From Ahaetulla prasina (Eukaryota > Chordata > Lepidosauria > Squamata > Colubridae), in contig NC_080540.1 in assembly GCF_028640845.1 (NCBI RefSeq), forward strand, positions 280,193,524 through 280,257,523: a stretch of DNA of 64,000 bases, given 5' to 3'. This document shows positions 21,420-31,835 of this stretch, in pieces (position 1 is the first letter of the stretch; every line of letters starts with the position of its first letter). Made by a program: the position numbers and the translations under genes. A model generated the notes under the pieces. It was not told the origin of the DNA. It did no database searches and was given only the letters and a program-made list of their open reading frames with translations.

Positions 21420-21629
21420 ATACAGACTATCCGCTTTTGAGAAAGTCAAAATCAAGAAACAGTCAATAGCAGAGATTCCAGGAACATCCTTCGTTGCTAT
21501 AAAATAGAATAAGAGACTCTTGAAAACCTATCCGAGTGTGTCCTTGCCACTTCTTATACCAAACAAAATCAAGGCAAGTTTGTTTTAGTTTCTGTCTCAT
21601 GCTTCCTTCTTTTCCATGAACGAGTGATA

Positions 21630-21630
21630 T

Positions 21631-21685
<55 letters not shown>

Positions 21686-21890
21686 TTTGTCACAACAGTA
21701 TATATAAGCATAAGCATGAAATGACTAAACAATATATAAGCATATATATAAGCATGAGTATGTAATAACTATATTAATTGGATATAACGAAAGGAAACAA
21801 TAGGACAGGAACGATAGGCACGCTTGTGCTCTTATGCACGCCCCTTACAGACCTCTTAGGAATGGGGTGAGATCAATAGTAGACAGTATC
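21630..21890 (-). mobile_element. LINE-C 3' end with (TTTA)n tail
   Basis: A 57-bp (TTTA)n array (about 21630-21686) leads into AACAATAGGACAGGAACGAT and CTTATGCACGCCCCTTACAG. The 5' truncation lies near 21885. Confidence 0.75.
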
Positions 21891-22074
21891 TTATAGTAGT
21901 AGTATATCTTTTCCTAAATGCTCCCTTAAAAGTTCAGTCATTCCTTCATCATTCCTAAATTTATTTATTTATAAATTTATCGGTCGCCCTTCGTACCATC
22001 AAGGTAACTGTACACACACACGCAGCATTACAAGACAAGATAAAAATGCATTAGATTTTTTTGTTCTTATGGAT

Positions 22075-22344
22075 TAGAGAACAAACGAAAAGTATGCGAT
22101 ATCATCAGTAGAGTAACAGAATTGAAATGGAAACGGGCTGGTCACATAGCAAGAACTGATGGCAGTCATAGAATGGATCCCACTTGATGAAAAGCATCCA
22201 TGAAAGAGACCTTAAAACAAGATGGATCGATGAGATCAGCAAGTATTGAAGGCCCAATTGGCAAAAGAAAGCTCAGGACTGTATTGATTGGAAACATGCA
22301 GAAGAGGCTTTCATCCTGCAGTCGATAGACAGTGGCTAAAATGA

Positions 22345-22386
<42 letters not shown>
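22075..22386 (+). mobile_element. RTE-type LINE 3' end with (CA)n tail
   Basis: Plus-strand frames give LKWKRAGHIARTDGS and, after breaks, NWQKKAQDCIDWKHAEEAF, the C-terminal pattern of RTE-clade LINEs. The coding end runs straight into about 21 CA units (22345-22386). Stops and frameshifts make it inactive. Confidence 0.6.
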
Positions 22387-22388
<2 letters not shown>

Positions 22389-22589
22389 ATATACACATAC
22401 TCATACACATAGACATACACACATGTGTATTAAAAACATAAATTAATACCTTCAAATGCTATAATCCAATTACAGATGGGGAGGGTGGGGGCAGGTGGGA
22501 TCTGCTGTTAATCTATCAACCGCCTCCACTGTGATCCTTTCCCATTTGGGCCCAAGCTAACTGGTAAAACCAGATCTTTAGGCCTTATG

Positions 22590-22860
22590 AAAGATCAGGA
22601 GGATTGGGGCTGATCTCATATTGGAGGTAAGATGTTCCAGAGCAGGGGTCTCCAACCTTGGTCCCTTTAAGACTTGCAAAGCTGGCTGAGGAACTCTGGG
22701 AGTTGAAGTCCACAAGTCTTAAAGGGACCAAGGTTGGAGACCCGTGTTCCAGAGGGCAGGTGCAATGACAGAGAAGGCCTTTCTCCTAGACCCTGCTATC
22801 TGGAATAATTTATATTCCTTTAAAGACTTCCAGTACTAGGCTTCTTGATTCATAGCTTAA
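22590..22860 (-). mobile_element. L2-like LINE relic split by a MITE
   Basis: GGAGGTAAGATGTTCCAGAG and GGGCAGGTGCAATGACAGAG then AGAAGGCCTTTCTCCTAGAC is the reverse-strand trailer of an L2-like ORF. The MITE at 22643-22746 sits in the middle. Confidence 0.5.
22643..22746. mobile_element. Palindromic hAT MITE with perfect 8-bp duplication
   Basis: Arms 22643-22676 and 22713-22746 are near-perfect inverses (CAGGGGTCTCCAACCTTGGT). TTCCAGAG flanks both sides exactly. The 36-bp centre carries GAACTCTGGGAGTTGAAGT. Confidence 0.9.
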
Positions 22861-22862
22861 AC

Positions 22863-23251
22863 CTGTGATGGCGAACCTATGGCACGTGTGCCAGAGGTGG
22901 CACACAGAGCCCTCTCTGTGGGCACGCGTGCCGGCTCCAGCTGCTCTTCTGGTTCACTGACCAGCTGGTCTTTGCGGGTGCTGGAGCACCTGCAAACGGC
23001 CTGCAAATGGCCAAAACTGGGCAAAAAACAGGCTATTTTCCAGGCCTTTTCCGGGCCATTTTCTGGGCCATCTTTGGACTGTTTTTGCCCTGAAAATGGC
23101 CTGAAAAATGAGGGAAAACAGCCAAAAAACACGGATCCACGCACCAGCCAGCTCTTCTTCAGATTTCCAGTGCTCCGGCGTGTGTACATGCATGCACATG
23201 CATGCATGTTCTGGTTTCGACACTCAGTGCCGAAAAGATTCGCCATCACTG
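22863..23251. mobile_element. hAT MITE, GATGGCGAA family, complete
   Basis: Termini CTGTGATGGCGAAC and ATTCGCCATCACTG bound 389 bp. GCTTAAAC flanks both sides exactly (22855-22862, 23252-23259). The interior is rich in GGCC-centred short inverted motifs, and open frames on both strands are by-products. It is the reference copy for those at 4.7 and 17.7 kb. Confidence 0.9.
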
Positions 23252-23259
23252 GCTTAAAC

Positions 23260-23879
23260 TGCCCCTATTTTGCTCTCTTTGATAATATTCTGTAGCCCTA
23301 GCTAGCAATGCATGAACACTACCTATGATTATGGAATAGATTTCTGACAAATATTTTGAACATGCTTGCAAAGTGTTATATCTACTAAGAGACCAAGGAT
23401 TGACATGGATATTTTTACCCTGATGATCTCTTATCATCCATAGATCTATAGAAAATCAATTTGCATTTATTGATTGCAGCAAAAAATTACTCTGTAAATC
23501 AGATAATAACCTTGCAAGCTTATTTTGCTTATTGGCACTAAGCCAACATTTGGGTATAGAATCTCATTGTATAAGGATTTCATTAATTTCTTTTATAATT
23601 TCTTTTTACTGTACCTGTTTATGAATAATTGTAGCTAGATGGGCATGCTAGTTTCTACTCTATTCTTTCCTAGGGGCTTCAATACAATATCTTCTGCCTC
23701 TTTTAAATGTGCCTATTTCAAACTCTCACACACTCAGCTACTAAGTAAGGATCACAATTTTTCAAGGCTGAGCAGATAATAATAGACAAGGGGTAAAAAT
23801 GTACATCAACAGTCTCTCTTGGGAAGAAAGTTGGCCTAAGTAATTTTGCTTTCAACAGGAACATGCAGAAAAGTAGTCA
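23260..23879. other. No assignable gene or repeat
   Basis: AT-rich; nothing recognised. Confidence 0.35.
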
Positions 23880-24239
23880 AAATTCAGTCCAGAATTCAGA
23901 GAGCCAAGTCAGATTTATCAGCCGTCCAAAGTCATTGTTTGACAAGGAATAATGGACTGGAACAGGGAATCAGACACCTGCTTCCAACAGAGAAACATGT
24001 CTTTAATTAAGAGAGTTACTCCCTTCTTTGGCAAGGACCCTCACTGAGCCTCTGAGACACACGGAGTCTGAGGGCTTAGAGGCCTTATATCAACATCTGA
24101 CTACACTAGTTGTTCTGATGGTTCCTGTGTTTGATCAGCCTAAGGTGATTCCTGGCTTGGTGTCTGATAAGATTGGCATTCCATTGGTTCAGCTGGAGCA
24201 ACTTCTTTAGAGCCTGAATTTGAGCCCTGGGCTGTGACA
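23880..24239 (-). mobile_element. Possible solo LTR
   Basis: Read in reverse it starts TGTCACAGCCCAGGGCTCAA and includes ATTAAAGACATG, a possible poly(A) signal. The promoter-like GC content contrasts with the AT-rich flanks. I found no matching second end and no target duplication, so this is tentative. Confidence 0.25.
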
Positions 24240-24464
24240 GAATGAATATTTTCATTATACTAAACCCCACCACAGGATTGTTTCTATCTGGATTTATTGA
24301 AGCTGGTGAATGTCAGCTTGGGTAGTCAGTTGTCAATATTCTCAACACTTGGTCAAACCATTTCCATCATCTGATTTTTTGTATTAAGTCTGAGAGGGCT
24401 ACTATGTTACATTTTCTGCAGGCATCTTCATTTTCAGATTTATTTGAAATTTGATATCAGTAAT

Positions 24465-24945
24465 CAAAAACGTATAGTTTTTTATGGTCTTCAGTCTCCC
24501 TGGCCTGGCCTCATAGTCATAGTTGATTCTGTGGCATGGTTTATTCAGACTACAATAATACTATGTCGTATCTTTTTGTTTCCAGAAAGAGAAAAGGACA
24601 TTAGATGCTCACTTCAAGCAAGATGTCACTTCGTATGTCCTACACCAGTTCTTCTTACTTCAATTCTGAGGTACATAAAATAATCACTTGTCCAGTTATT
24701 TAGTTTCCTATTTTTGTTGCATCACTGGAAAGTCAGATGGAGCCAGATGATCCTTGGTTTTAATGGGAATTACCCCAAAGCCAATTTTGTCAGCTTTAAT
24801 TGTGATATGTACGACTAATCATTTCTTGTAGATCTTCCTGACTGACAACTAGGATGGCCACATCATCAATAAAGGTTAAATCCATAATTACTAAACCAAA
24901 TTGTTGTGTAACATTGCCGCTCACCTTTCCATCCAACGATTTTCT
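24465..24945 (-). pseudogene. Very old LINE reverse transcriptase relic
   Basis: The minus strand at about 24840-24895 reads LTFIDDVAILVVSQEDLQEM, which resembles the RT catalytic box of RTE/R4-like LINEs (x-x-DD followed by V/I). Downstream a decayed stretch follows with many stops. The two aspartates remain while the first residues differ from the usual FADD. It cannot be active. Confidence 0.4.
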
Positions 24946-24954
24946 CAAAAATTT

Positions 24955-25750
24955 ATTTATTTAATTAATTAATTTTATTTATTTATTTTGTCAATCATAT
25001 ATAAGATAACAGGTAAAAGTATAAACATGCACTTATGCACGCCCCTTACAGACCTCTTAGGAATGGGGTGAGGTCAACAGGGTGCCGTCAGCTAGGCAGT
25101 GTCGTCTGGCGACGCCCAGGGGAAGGGCCTTCTCTGTGGGGGCTCCCACCCTCTGGAACGAACTCCCCCCAGGACTCCGTCAACTTCTGGACCTCCGAAC
25201 CTTCCGTCGCGAGCTCAAGACGCATTTATTCATCTGTGCAGGACTGGCTTAGATTTTAAATTCGTAGATTTTAAATTTATAGGGGTTTTAAATTTGGTTT
25301 TAAGATTGATATTTATATTTTTAATATTTGGCATTAGAATAAGTTTTTTAATAGTTATTTTAATTGTATATACATGTTTTATGTGCCTGTGAACCGCCCT
25401 GAGTCCTTCGGGAGATAGGGCGGTATATAAATTTGAATAAATAAATAAATAAATAAAACAGTAGACAGTTTAAGCTTAAAGTTTTGGGGGTTTGGGGAAG
25501 AAACTACAGAGTCAGGTCGTGCATTCCAGGCACTGACCACTCTGTTGCTGAAGTCATATTTTCTGCAATAAAGTTTGGAGCGGTTTACCTTGAGTTTCTA
25601 TCTATTATTTGCTCGTATATTGTTGTGGTTGAAGCTGAAGTAGTCATTGACAGGTAGGACATTGTGGTAGATAATTTTATGTACTATGCTTAGTTCAGAT
25701 TGAAGTCTGCATAGTTCTAAGCCCAAAATTTGGAGTCTGGTGGCATAAGG
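24955..25750 (-). mobile_element. LINE-C copy split by L2 insertion
   Basis: Parts 24955-25079 and 25458-25750 join at the family sequence GGTCAACAGTAGACAGTTT. The left part has the tail and CTTATGCACGCCCCTTACAG; the right part has C-terminal coding sequence in reverse. AACAG is duplicated at the L2 junctions, consistent with target-primed insertion. Confidence 0.75.
25080..25457 (+). mobile_element. L2 LINE 3' end inserted into LINE-C
   Basis: Encodes the end of L2 ORF2 (frames around 25090-25250, with the LWGLPPSGTNSP-like trailer), then the 3' UTR with CCTGAGTCCTTCGGGAGA and a (AAAT)n tail. The coding frame is shifted at least once. Confidence 0.8.
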
Positions 25751-26110
25751 TATTTTTATTTATTTATTTATTTGTTTATTTATTTATTTATTTGTCACAA
25801 CATTATATACAGGAACATATATTGAAAGGAAACAATAGGACAGGAACGGTAGGCACTTTTGTGCACTTATGCACGCCCCTTATAGACCTCTTAGGAATGG
25901 GGTGAGGTCAATAGTAGATAGTTTTTGGTTAAAGATTTTGGAATTTTGAGAAGAGACCACAGAGTCAGGTAATGTGTTCCAAGCATTAATAACTCTGTTA
26001 CGGAAGTCATATTTTCTGCAATCAAGATTGAAGCGGTTAACATTATTCGGAGGAGTGGAGAATTTACACTTTACAGTCATTGTAGCCATTTTGGGCACTG
26101 AACTCCCCAA
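25751..26110 (-). mobile_element. LINE-C 3' end
   Basis: A (TTTA)n array precedes the 3' UTR. The minus frame 25880-26110 gives FNLDCRKYDFRNRVINAWNT then LPDSVVSSQNSKIFNQKLS, the family C terminus with its normal stop. The first residues of that frame belong to flanking DNA. Confidence 0.8.
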
Positions 26111-26427
26111 CTACTGAGTCATTTGGGTTGCTGTGATTTCCGCATCCAGTACTTCACTGAATAGAAGTAATCTGTTTCCTCATTAGAAGTTAATTAGCAC
26201 AATTCTAGAGATAATAGAAAAATACATAATCTGGCCTTGCAACTACCGATATATCACAACTAGGTATATATTCATGGTTTCTAACTTATGACTGTGTTGG
26301 CAAGCTGAGTTGTTAATGCCTAAAGCTTATTCACAATAAGTAGATCCAGTTATACAGCTACAGTAGAGCTTGACTTCAAAGCTGGTATTTTAATTAAGAT
26401 GATGCTTCTTTATAATGAAGAGCTAGT
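26111..26427. other. No assignable feature
   Basis: AT-rich gap between LINE-C and a SINE. Confidence 0.3.
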
Positions 26428-26800
26428 TTGGAGTGGTGGTTAAGGCACTAGGCTGGAAACAAGGAGACTGGGAGTTCTAGTCTTGCCTTGGACACAAACC
26501 CAGCTCAGTGACCTTGGGCCAGTCCCTCTCCTCTCAGCCCTAGGAAGAAGGAAGCCGTGGCAAACCACTTCTGAAATCTCGCCAAGAAAATTTCAGGGAG
26601 TGGTTTCCAACCTTGGCAACTTTAAGACTTGTGGACTTCAACTCCCAGAATTCCTCAGCCAACTTTGCTTTGCTGGCTGAGGAATTCTGGGAGTTGAAGT
26701 CCACAAGTCTTAAAGTTGCCAAGGTTGGAAACCCCTGATCCATACAGTGTCCAGGAGTCAGCACCGACCCAAAGACACACACAGAAACATCTGAAAACTG
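26428..26800 (+). mobile_element. tRNA-derived SINE split by a palindromic MITE
   Basis: The head GGAGTGGTGGTTAAGGCACT (A box) and GGGAGTTCTAGTC (B-box-like) lead into CAGTGACCTTGGGCCAGTCC and GCAAACCACTTCTGAAATC. After the MITE (26594-26737) the tail CAGTGTCCAGGAGTCAGCAC follows, resembling the BovB-type GAGTCGGACACGAC end. Internal RNA polymerase III promoter inferred. Confidence 0.7.
26594..26737. mobile_element. Palindromic MITE with 58-bp perfect arms
   Basis: 26604-26661 and 26674-26731 are exact reverse complements of 58 bp around a 12-bp loop. Outer termini CAGGGAGTGGTTTCC and GGAAACCCCTG resemble hAT ends. Members elsewhere are far less perfect, so this copy is either young or maintained as a palindrome by conversion. 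No clear 8-bp duplication. Confidence 0.9.
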
Positions 26801-27027
26801 ACCAGGCAAAGAAACATTGTTTTGGAAGTGGGAGGCTTGTAGGATGTGATTAAAGAAAAGGTCCTAACTTTGAGGGAAGCAGGAGCTGCAGGAGCCTGCC
26901 CTGGAGAGAGGGTATTTCTGGCAGTGGCCTACAGGAAATACTATAGTATCGTTGTTCTGGTGTAGAGCAGATTTTTCCATAAACTATTCGACCATTGATT
27001 CCACCATTGATCCACAACTGATATATA

Positions 27028-27371
27028 GAGGTAATCCTCAACTTACCACTTACCACCACAATTGAGCCCAAAATTTCTGAGGCTAAGCAAGACAGTTGTT
27101 AAGTGAATTTTGACCCATTTTATGACCTTTCTTGCCATAGTTGTTAGGTGAATCATTGCAGTGGTTAAGTTATTAATACAGATGTTAAGTGAATCTGGCT
27201 TCCCCATTGACGTTGCCTGTCAGAAAGTTGCCATATGAATCAGTTGCCAAGCGTTTGTACTTTGATCATGTGACCATGGGAATGCTCCAACGGTCATAAG
27301 TGTGAAAAATGGTCATAAGTTACTTTTTTCAAACGGTCACTCAGTGAACTGTTATAAGACAAGGACTACCT
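27028..27371. mobile_element. TA-type (Tigger-like) MITE
   Basis: Starts GAGGTAATCCTCAACTTACC after TA and ends ACAAGGACTACCTT before TA, 344 bp, with the family interior GTGAATCTGGCTTCCCCATT. Slight internal rearrangement (CACTTACCACTTACCACC). Confidence 0.8.
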
Positions 27372-27550
27372 TACCTTATTCCACGCTGCCACAGTGGCTG
27401 TAATAGCAGTAAAATCAACTGCCTTCTAGTATGTAGGGAATTCCGGAATCTGCCAATACACTGTTCAGAAATGGAGGGCCAGATGGTAGATGAAAGTGTT
27501 TAAGTTGGTTGCTTGTTCTCTGTTCCACCACAAATGGATATGTTTTAGTT

Positions 27551-27881
27551 CAGGGGTGTCAAACTTAGGGCCTGTGGGCCGGATCCAGCCCATTGGGTGC
27601 TTAGATCTGGCCCACAGGCTGGAAACAGCGAAGGACCAACCCGCAGTGCCTCCGCCTTTCACTTGCAGAGGGTTGTAGGAGGCCGTTGCAAGAGAAAACG
27701 GAGCTCAGGAACCCATTTTCATTGGCAGAGCACTCGGGCCGCCACAGGTGCCCCCGACACGAGTGATGTTGAGCTGACCATGCCCATCCTGGCCACACAC
27801 ACACCCCTCCCCCACCCCCACCCCCCGAGGTCAAACACAACCCTGATGCCACCCTCAATGAAATCAAGTTTGACACCCCTG
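27551..27881. mobile_element. hAT MITE, GGGTGTCAAAC family
   Basis: Termini CAGGGGTGTCAAAC and GTTTGACACCCCTG are perfect inverses bounding 331 bp. TTTTAGTT flanks both sides exactly. A (CAC)n/C-rich run lies at 27797-27828. Siblings are at 44.8 and 62.1 kb. Confidence 0.92.
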
Positions 27882-27904
27882 TTTTAGTTTGTTCTCTTGT
27901 AATA

Positions 27905-28745
27905 CATCAGGTTTTTATTTATTTATTTTTTTTATTTTTTTATTTTTGTTACACAGTATATATAAGCATAAGCATGAAATAATTATACAATATATAAGCA
28001 TATATATGAGTATGAGTATGTAATAACTATATTCATTGGATATAACGAAGGAAAACAATAGGACAGGAATGGTAGGCACGTTTGTGCTCTTATGCACAGA
28101 CCTCTTAGGAATGTGATAAGGTCAATGGTAGATAGTTTTTGGTTGAAGCTTTTGGGATTTTGGGAAGAGACCACAGAGTCAGGTAGGTATTCCAAGCATT
28201 AACAACTCTGTTACTGAAGTCATATTTTCTGCAATCAAGATTGGAGCGGTTAACACTAAGCTTAAATCTATTGTGTGCTTGTGTATTGTTGCAATTGAAG
28301 CTGAAGTAGTCTTTGACAGGAAGGACATTGTAATAGATGATTCTATGACTCAGGTCATGTTGAAGGCGGCGTAGTTCTAAATTTTCTAAACCCAGGATTT
28401 CAAGTCTGGTGGCATAAGGTATTTTGTTGTATTCGGAGGAGTGGAGTACTCTTCTTGTAAAATATTTGTGGACACGTTCAATTGTATTGATGTCAGAAAT
28501 GTGGTATGGGTTCCAAACAGTCGAGCTGTATTCAAGAATTGGTCTAGCAAATGTTTTATATGCTCTGGTTAGTAGTGTAGTGTTTTTGGAGAAGAAGCTA
28601 CGCAAGATTAGGTTTACAACTTTTAAAGCCTTTTTTGCGATGTAGTTACAGTGGGCTTTGGCACTTAGATCATTTGATATGAAAACTCCAAGATCTTTAA
28701 CAGGGTGGGGGTCATCAGTAAGGTCATGTTTTACAACAACATCTT
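27905..28745 (-). mobile_element. LINE-C, longest copy
   Basis: A poly(T)/(TTTA) tail, then the 3' UTR ATAGGACAGGAATGGTAGGC, then coding sequence reaching upstream of 28605 (minus frame GVFISNDLSAKAHCNYIAKK at about 28630-28690). Truncated before the RT catalytic box. Confidence 0.8.
28105..28605 (-). pseudogene. LINE-C ORF2 C-terminal fragment
   Basis: 166 codons with the post-RT block FARPILEYSSTVWNPYHISD, then IERVHKYFTRRVLHSSEYNK and FSFNCNNTQAHNRFKLSVNR. This is the thumb and C-terminal zone typical of CR1/L2/Rex1-superclade LINE polymerases (YxTFxRPILEYxSxVW). No catalytic RT box or endonuclease. The last ~35 codons have shifted frame relative to the sibling at 25880-26110 (which reads LPDSVVSSQN there), so one indel lies near 28180. 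Confidence 0.8.
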
Positions 28746-29663
28746 TCTGAGCTTCTTTAAAGTCTCATATGATGCTTAGAAGTGCCTGAAACATTTCTTT
28801 AATATGTCACAAGATAGGCTCACCAACGTATGGGGTTGGTAGCAAGAATAAATTGCTTACCAAAATGGGAGTGAACGAAAAGCAAACTCCAACTAAAATT
28901 ATCGGCATAAACCTCTTCCAAACATTATGTTGAAATCTTCTGGAAATATTTTAGTGTGAACAGCTTGAATCCTTTTTGTAGTCCATTAGAAAGTTCAAGT
29001 TAGAAGAAACTCAGTATTGTTTTCTGTTCAAGGATTAACTTCTGTACAAACTGTATTGTACAGGGCACCTCATTAAGCAAAGTTGGATTAGTTAATCTGT
29101 AGGCTCCATTCCAGCTGTCATGATAACTAGGGACAATTTTCATGTTTAATTTTGGGGGGAAATCTTTGCTTGGGGACCGTCTGTTAATATATTGCCTTCC
29201 AGTTATATAAATGAAGGTCACTGGGTACAATGGACCCTCCCATGTTCTGAACTGGATAGCCTTTCTCCCCCTACTTCTCAGTAGAGCATTAAGACTAGAG
29301 CTAAAGAGATTGTCAGATTAATAAGACTTTTCTTGGTTTTAGGACTTGAATAAGGAAACAAATAAGTTAATCATAGACCAAGAGAAGGGTGAAAAGAAGG
29401 TATCTGGGTATCTATAATGCCTAATGTCTATATAATATGTTCATTTGACCTCTTTCAACTTTGAGTTCTCCAAGACAACTGCCAGTAGCAGATGGAAATA
29501 CCCAAAGTGAAAATAAACATAACTTTAAAAGTTATATTACAATAATTATTACGGTAAACATGCAATTATTTTACAATAAATAGCTAATTATGATATGTTA
29601 GGCAATAACATCTTACTGAAAGGGCAGTAAGTAAAAATATGGTAGAAGCATTATTAACATTAT
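28746..29663. other. No assignable gene or repeat
   Basis: Non-repetitive by inspection; only motif-free short frames. Confidence 0.35.
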
Positions 29664-29945
29664 TGTCTATGGAGATTCTCAGTCATCCAGATCATGGTTG
29701 TCCTAAAGCTGCTTTTTCAAGAGGCAATTGGACTTTCTAGTTTTTCTTTGAAGGCATTTCGCTTCTCATCCAAGAAGCTTCTTTAGCTCTGACTTGATGG
29801 TGGGGAATGTAAGGATTTATACTCCTAGTCAGAGCTGAAGAAGCTTGTTGGATGAGATGCGAAACATCTTCAAAGAAAAAACGGAAAGTCCAGTTGCCTC
29901 TTGAAAAAGCAGCTTTGGAACATTAACATTATTGACAGCAGAATG
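29664..29945. mobile_element. Penelope-like inverted terminal pair
   Basis: Left arm (about 29675-29795) reads TCATCCAGATCATGGTTGTC, GCAATTGGACTTTCTAG and TCTCATCCAAGAAGCTTCTT. Right arm (about 29825-29932) reads CTGAAGAAGCTTGTTGGATG, GAAAGTCCAGTTGCCTCTTG and AAAAGCAGCTTTGG. The two are inverted copies, an arrangement common for Penelope-like elements. No coding sequence remains. Confidence 0.6.
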
Positions 29946-30520
29946 TCTGAACAGCCTCCACTGAGAAGTACAGGCAGTCCTTGGCTTATGACAGTTCATT
30001 TAGTGACTGTTCAAAGTTACAACGTCACTGAAAAAAAGTGACTTACAACCATTTTTCACACTTACAACCACTGCAGTATTCTCATTGTCATGTGACCCAA
30101 ATTTGGGTCTTGGCAACCGGTTCACATTTATGATGGTTGCCTAAATGTTCCCAGATTATGTGAAGCTCTTTTGCAACCTTCTGACAACCAAAGCCAATGG
30201 AGAAGCCAGATTCACTTGAGTGGTGAAATGTAAAAGCATTTTTTAACTACCGGTTCAGACGAATAGGTAGTAAAAAATTGCTTTAAAAAAGAAAAAAAAG
30301 GTTCCAATAATCACAGCTGTGGCGCACGATTATCGGAACCTTTTTTTAAAAACTTTTCTAAAGCATTTTTAAACTACCTATTCGCCGGAACCGGTAGTAA
30401 AAAATGCTTAAAAAAAATTAAAAAATGGTTCCGACAATTACGTGGCACAGCTGAATGACAATCAGCTGTGCCACGCGATTGTCAGAACCTTTTTAAAAAA
30501 TCTTTTTAAAGCATTTTTTA

Positions 30521-31477
30521 GGCCTGTTTTAGGCCCAGTACTCTTCAACATCTTCATCAATGACTTGGACGAGGGGATAGATGGGAAACTCATCAAATTT
30601 GCAGATGACACCAAGCTGGCAGGAATAGCCAACACTCCAGAAGATAGGCTCAAGTTACAGAAAGATCTTGACAGACTTGAACATTGGGCGCTATCTAACA
30701 AAATTAAATTCAACAGTGAAAAAAGTAAGGTTCTACATTTAGGCAAAAAAAACAAAATGCACAGGTACCGTATATGTGGTACCTTGCTCAATAGTAGTAC
30801 CTGTGAGAGGGATCTTGGAGTCCTAGTGGATAACCATTTAGATATGAGCCAGCAGTGTGCAGCAGCTGCTAAAAAAGCCAACACAGTTCTGGGCTGCATA
30901 AACAAACGGATAGAATCAAGATCACGTGAAGTGTTAGTGCCACTTTATAATGCCTTGGTAAGGCCACACTTGGAATATTGCATCCAGTTTTGGTCGCCAC
31001 GATGTAAAAAAGATGTTGAGACTCTAGAAAGAGTGCAGAGAAGAGCAACAAAGATGATTAGGGGACTGGAGGATAAAACATATGAAGAACGGTTGCAGGA
31101 ACTGGGTATGTCTAGTTTAATAAAAAGAAGGACTAGGGGAGACATGATAGCAGCGTTCCAATATCTCAGGGGTTGCCACAGAGAAGAGGAAGTCGGGTTG
31201 TTCTCCAAAGCACCTGAAGGTAGAACAAGAAGCAATGGGTGGAAACTGATCAAGGAAAGAAGCAACTTAGAACTAAGGAGAAATTTCCTGACAGTTAGAA
31301 CAATTAATAAGTGGAACGACTTGCCTGCAGAAGTTGTGAATGCTCCAACACTGGAAATTTTTAAGAAAATGTTGGATAACCATCTGACTGAGATGGTATA
31401 GGGTTTCCTGCCTGGGCAGGGGGTTGGACTAGAAGGCCTACAAGGTCCCTTCCAACTCTGTTGTTATATTATATTAT
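30521..31477 (+). mobile_element. CR1 LINE, innermost of the nest
   Basis: 5'-truncated inside RT, full 3' UTR (GGGTTTCCTGCCTGGGCAGG, TTGGACTAGAAGGCCTAC) and TATAT-type tail. A run of A, 6-7 Ts and A occurs on both sides (30513-30520 and 31478-31486), compatible with a target duplication in the hAT host. Confidence 0.85.
30531..31401 (+). pseudogene. CR1 reverse transcriptase, C-terminal two thirds
   Basis: About 290 codons open to the natural stop. The first CR1 residues are GPVLFNIFINDLD, the catalytic box is FADDTKLAG at about 30598-30625 with both aspartates, then LGVLVDNHLDMSQQC, the thumb block YNALVRPHLEYCIQFW and the C terminus INKWNDLPAEVVNAP. The annotated frame may extend upstream to 30442, but those codons are hAT sequence. 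Endonuclease and RT fingers are missing, so it is dead despite the absence of stops, a sign of recent insertion. Confidence 0.85.
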
Positions 31478-31734
31478 ATTTTTTTACTACCAGTTCGCTT
31501 GAACCGGTAGTTTTTATCACTACCAGTTCTCCCGAACCAGAGCGAACTGGTAGCATTTCACCCCTGCAATAAAGTTAACTGAACAACTGCAGTGATTCAC
31601 TTAACAATTGTGGGAAGGAAAGTTGTAAAAAGGGACAGAGCTCACTTGTAACAAATGTCTGTCTTAGCAACAGAAATTTTGGGCTTAATTATGGTCGTAA
31701 GCCGAGGACTCTCTGTAGCACACTTGAAGGCTCA

Positions 31735-31835
31735 CCCTTCTCCAGAGGCGTGGACTTCGGCTCCAGAATTCTTAGCAATAGCCATTCTAGGTGGAGAATT
31801 CTGAAGTCCATTGGTCTAAAAGATGGCAAGTCCAG
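31735..31835. mobile_element. Palindromic MITE relic
   Basis: GCGTGGACTTCGGCTCCAGAATTC and GAGAATTCTGAAGTCCATTG are degraded arms of the family seen at 22.7 and 26.6 kb. Confidence 0.45.

Larger units (their letters stand above)
30218..31566. mobile_element. hAT-like MITE, middle of the nest
   Basis: Left GAGTGGTGAAATG and right CATTTCACCCCTG are inverse termini. Repeated blocks of ACTACCGGTTC, GGTTCC(A/G)A(T/C)AAT and poly(T/A) surround two near-palindromes centred near 30320 (TCACAGCTGTGGCGCACGAT) and 30465 (CACAGCTGAATGACAATCAG). No 8-bp duplication is visible. A CR1 insertion accounts for most of its length. Confidence 0.65.
29971..31715. mobile_element. TA-type MITE, outermost of a three-level nest
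   Basis: Left end CAGGCAGTCCTTGGCTTATG after TA; right end GTAAGCCGAGGACTCTCTG before TA. The MITE sequence occupies 29971-30217 and 31567-31715. The centre is filled by a hAT-like element that itself holds a CR1 copy. Uninterrupted siblings are about 350 bp. Confidence 0.75.

Noticed and set aside
22879..23295. 138-codon plus-strand frame with opposing 130-codon minus frame
   Set aside because: Both fall inside a hAT MITE with perfect target duplications; overlapping opposed frames reflect GC-rich interior.
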